A stretch of DNA of 5,399 nt from Fibrobacter succinogenes. Lineage in GTDB: Bacteria; Fibrobacterota; Fibrobacteria; Fibrobacterales; CADBQJ01. The notes beneath the pieces were generated by a model that was given only the letters and a program-made list of their open reading frames with translations, was not told the DNA's origin and made no database searches. Below are positions 5,062 to 5,399 of this stretch, one piece after another (within the stretch, counting starts at the first letter, position 1; every line of letters starts with the position of its first letter). A program made the position numbers and the translations under genes. The DNA is taken from contig CADBQJ010000138.1 of the NCBI GenBank assembly GCA_902796785.1, positions 1 to 5,399 of the forward strand, read 5' to 3'.

Positions 5062-5399
5062 ATCCGCGTTCCGCGTTCGTCGGCGGGAAGGCCCAGGCGC
5101 CCTCCCGCCCGTCGAGCCACGCCTCCAGGCTCCGCGCGGCGGAAGCCGCGAGCTCCCCGACGTCCATCCCCAGCGCCTCGGCCAGGTCGGCCGCGAACGC
5201 CGGCAGGTCCCCCGGTTCGGGCGAATCGGTCTCGAGCATGACGCGGCCGCGCGGGAGCGCGTCGAAGAGGGCGCGGACGGCGGAGGCCGGGCGCGACGGC
5301 CGGAGCAGCCCGGGCCCGACGGAGAACCAGAAGCCGGCGCGGGCCAGCTCGCGCGCGATCTCCGGCGACCCCTCGAAGGCGTGGAGCTGGCCGCGGACC
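5030..5399 (-). CDS. TatD-family metal-dependent hydrolase (5' part beyond window)
   Basis: The C-terminal 122 residues of a TatD-type TIM-barrel hydrolase, the family of Mg-dependent DNases and related phosphoesterases. HAFEG at fragment residues 6-10 matches the HCFxG motif with a metal-site histidine. EIARELARAGFWFSVGPGLLR is the next helix and strand. LPRGRVMLETDSP (48-60) carries the conserved ETD aspartate, and FAADLAEALGMDVGELAASAARSLEAWL (68-95) is the terminal helix pair with the usual g.s.eela pattern. The loop after ETDSP is short and lacks the pRGkrNeP stretch of E. coli TatD/YcfH. The N-terminal HxH is off the window. After LEAWL there is an unusual tail of about 27 residues (from DGREGAW to PGG). 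Its last 11 codons lose the G/C third-position preference where they overlap the lipoprotein gene, suggesting a lost stop codon. The gene converges with the lipoprotein with a 32-base overlap. Which TatD paralogue this is cannot be told. Confidence 0.85.
   Translation of the reverse strand, partial: VRGQLHAFEGSPEIARELARAGFWFSVGPGLLRPSRPASAVRALFDALPRGRVMLETDSPEPGDLPAFAADLAEALGMDVGELAASAARSLEAWLDGREGAWAFPPTNAERGSIRSRSRPGG
5082..5109 (+). terminator. Possible hairpin terminator after the lipoprotein gene
   Basis: A 10-base inverted repeat (GGCGGGAAGG and CCCTCCCGCC, one A-C mismatch, 8-base loop) begins 20 bases after the lipoprotein stop. No T-run follows it, and it lies within the coding sequence of the opposing TatD gene. 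In DNA this GC-rich such a stem can occur by chance, so the call is weak. Confidence 0.22.

Noticed and set aside
1..5399. Search for CRISPR repeats, tRNA genes, transposase genes, toxin-antitoxin pairs or phage genes
   Set aside because: No direct-repeat array, tRNA-like cloverleaf, insertion-sequence ends or matching protein motifs seen; the window is filled by ordinary chromosomal genes.

Overview
This 5.4 kb window is GC-rich (roughly two thirds G+C by eye), with almost every codon ending in G or C, and almost fully coding. It looks like a chromosomal segment of a Gram-negative bacterium: it encodes a secreted periplasmic-type folding factor and a lipoprotein. Two details point to the Fibrobacterota/FCB group. 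The lysyl-tRNA synthetase has the extra segment before its RYRQRY block that is familiar from Bacteroidota-type enzymes, and the lipoprotein has a Ser/Glu repeat linker of the kind common in Fibrobacter lipoproteins. This assignment is an inference and is only moderately secure. The high G+C would suit a GC-rich relative rather than Fibrobacter itself.

Layout. A minus-strand cluster occupies 4313 down to 1, in transcription order: a diacylglycerol/lipid kinase (4313-3345), a secreted SurA/PpiC-type parvulin-like chaperone (3292-2264), peptide chain release factor 2 prfB (2259-1165) and lysyl-tRNA synthetase lysS (1163 to beyond the left edge). The last three genes are separated by 4 and 1 bases, so they are probably co-transcribed and translationally coupled. 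prfB-lysS is the same gene pair as in E. coli. A 52-base gap with an AT-rich -10-like element lies between the kinase and the chaperone. Diverging from the kinase on the plus strand is a short lipoprotein gene (4378-5061) with a Ser/Glu linker and two Cys-containing repeats. It converges on, and overlaps by 32 bases, the 3' end of a minus-strand TatD-family hydrolase gene that enters from the right edge.

How the genes work together. prfB and lysS serve translation. The chaperone handles exported proteins and the kinase returns diacylglycerol to phospholipid synthesis. They look like a housekeeping transcription unit rather than a dedicated pathway. I see no mobile element, CRISPR array, tRNA, rRNA or defence system, and no non-coding stretch over 300 bases. 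The least explained item is the lipoprotein. Other points worth checking are a release factor 2 gene without the usual frameshift site, a parvulin domain that has lost its histidines, a lipid kinase with eukaryote-like motifs, and a TatD reading frame that seems to have run on into its neighbour.
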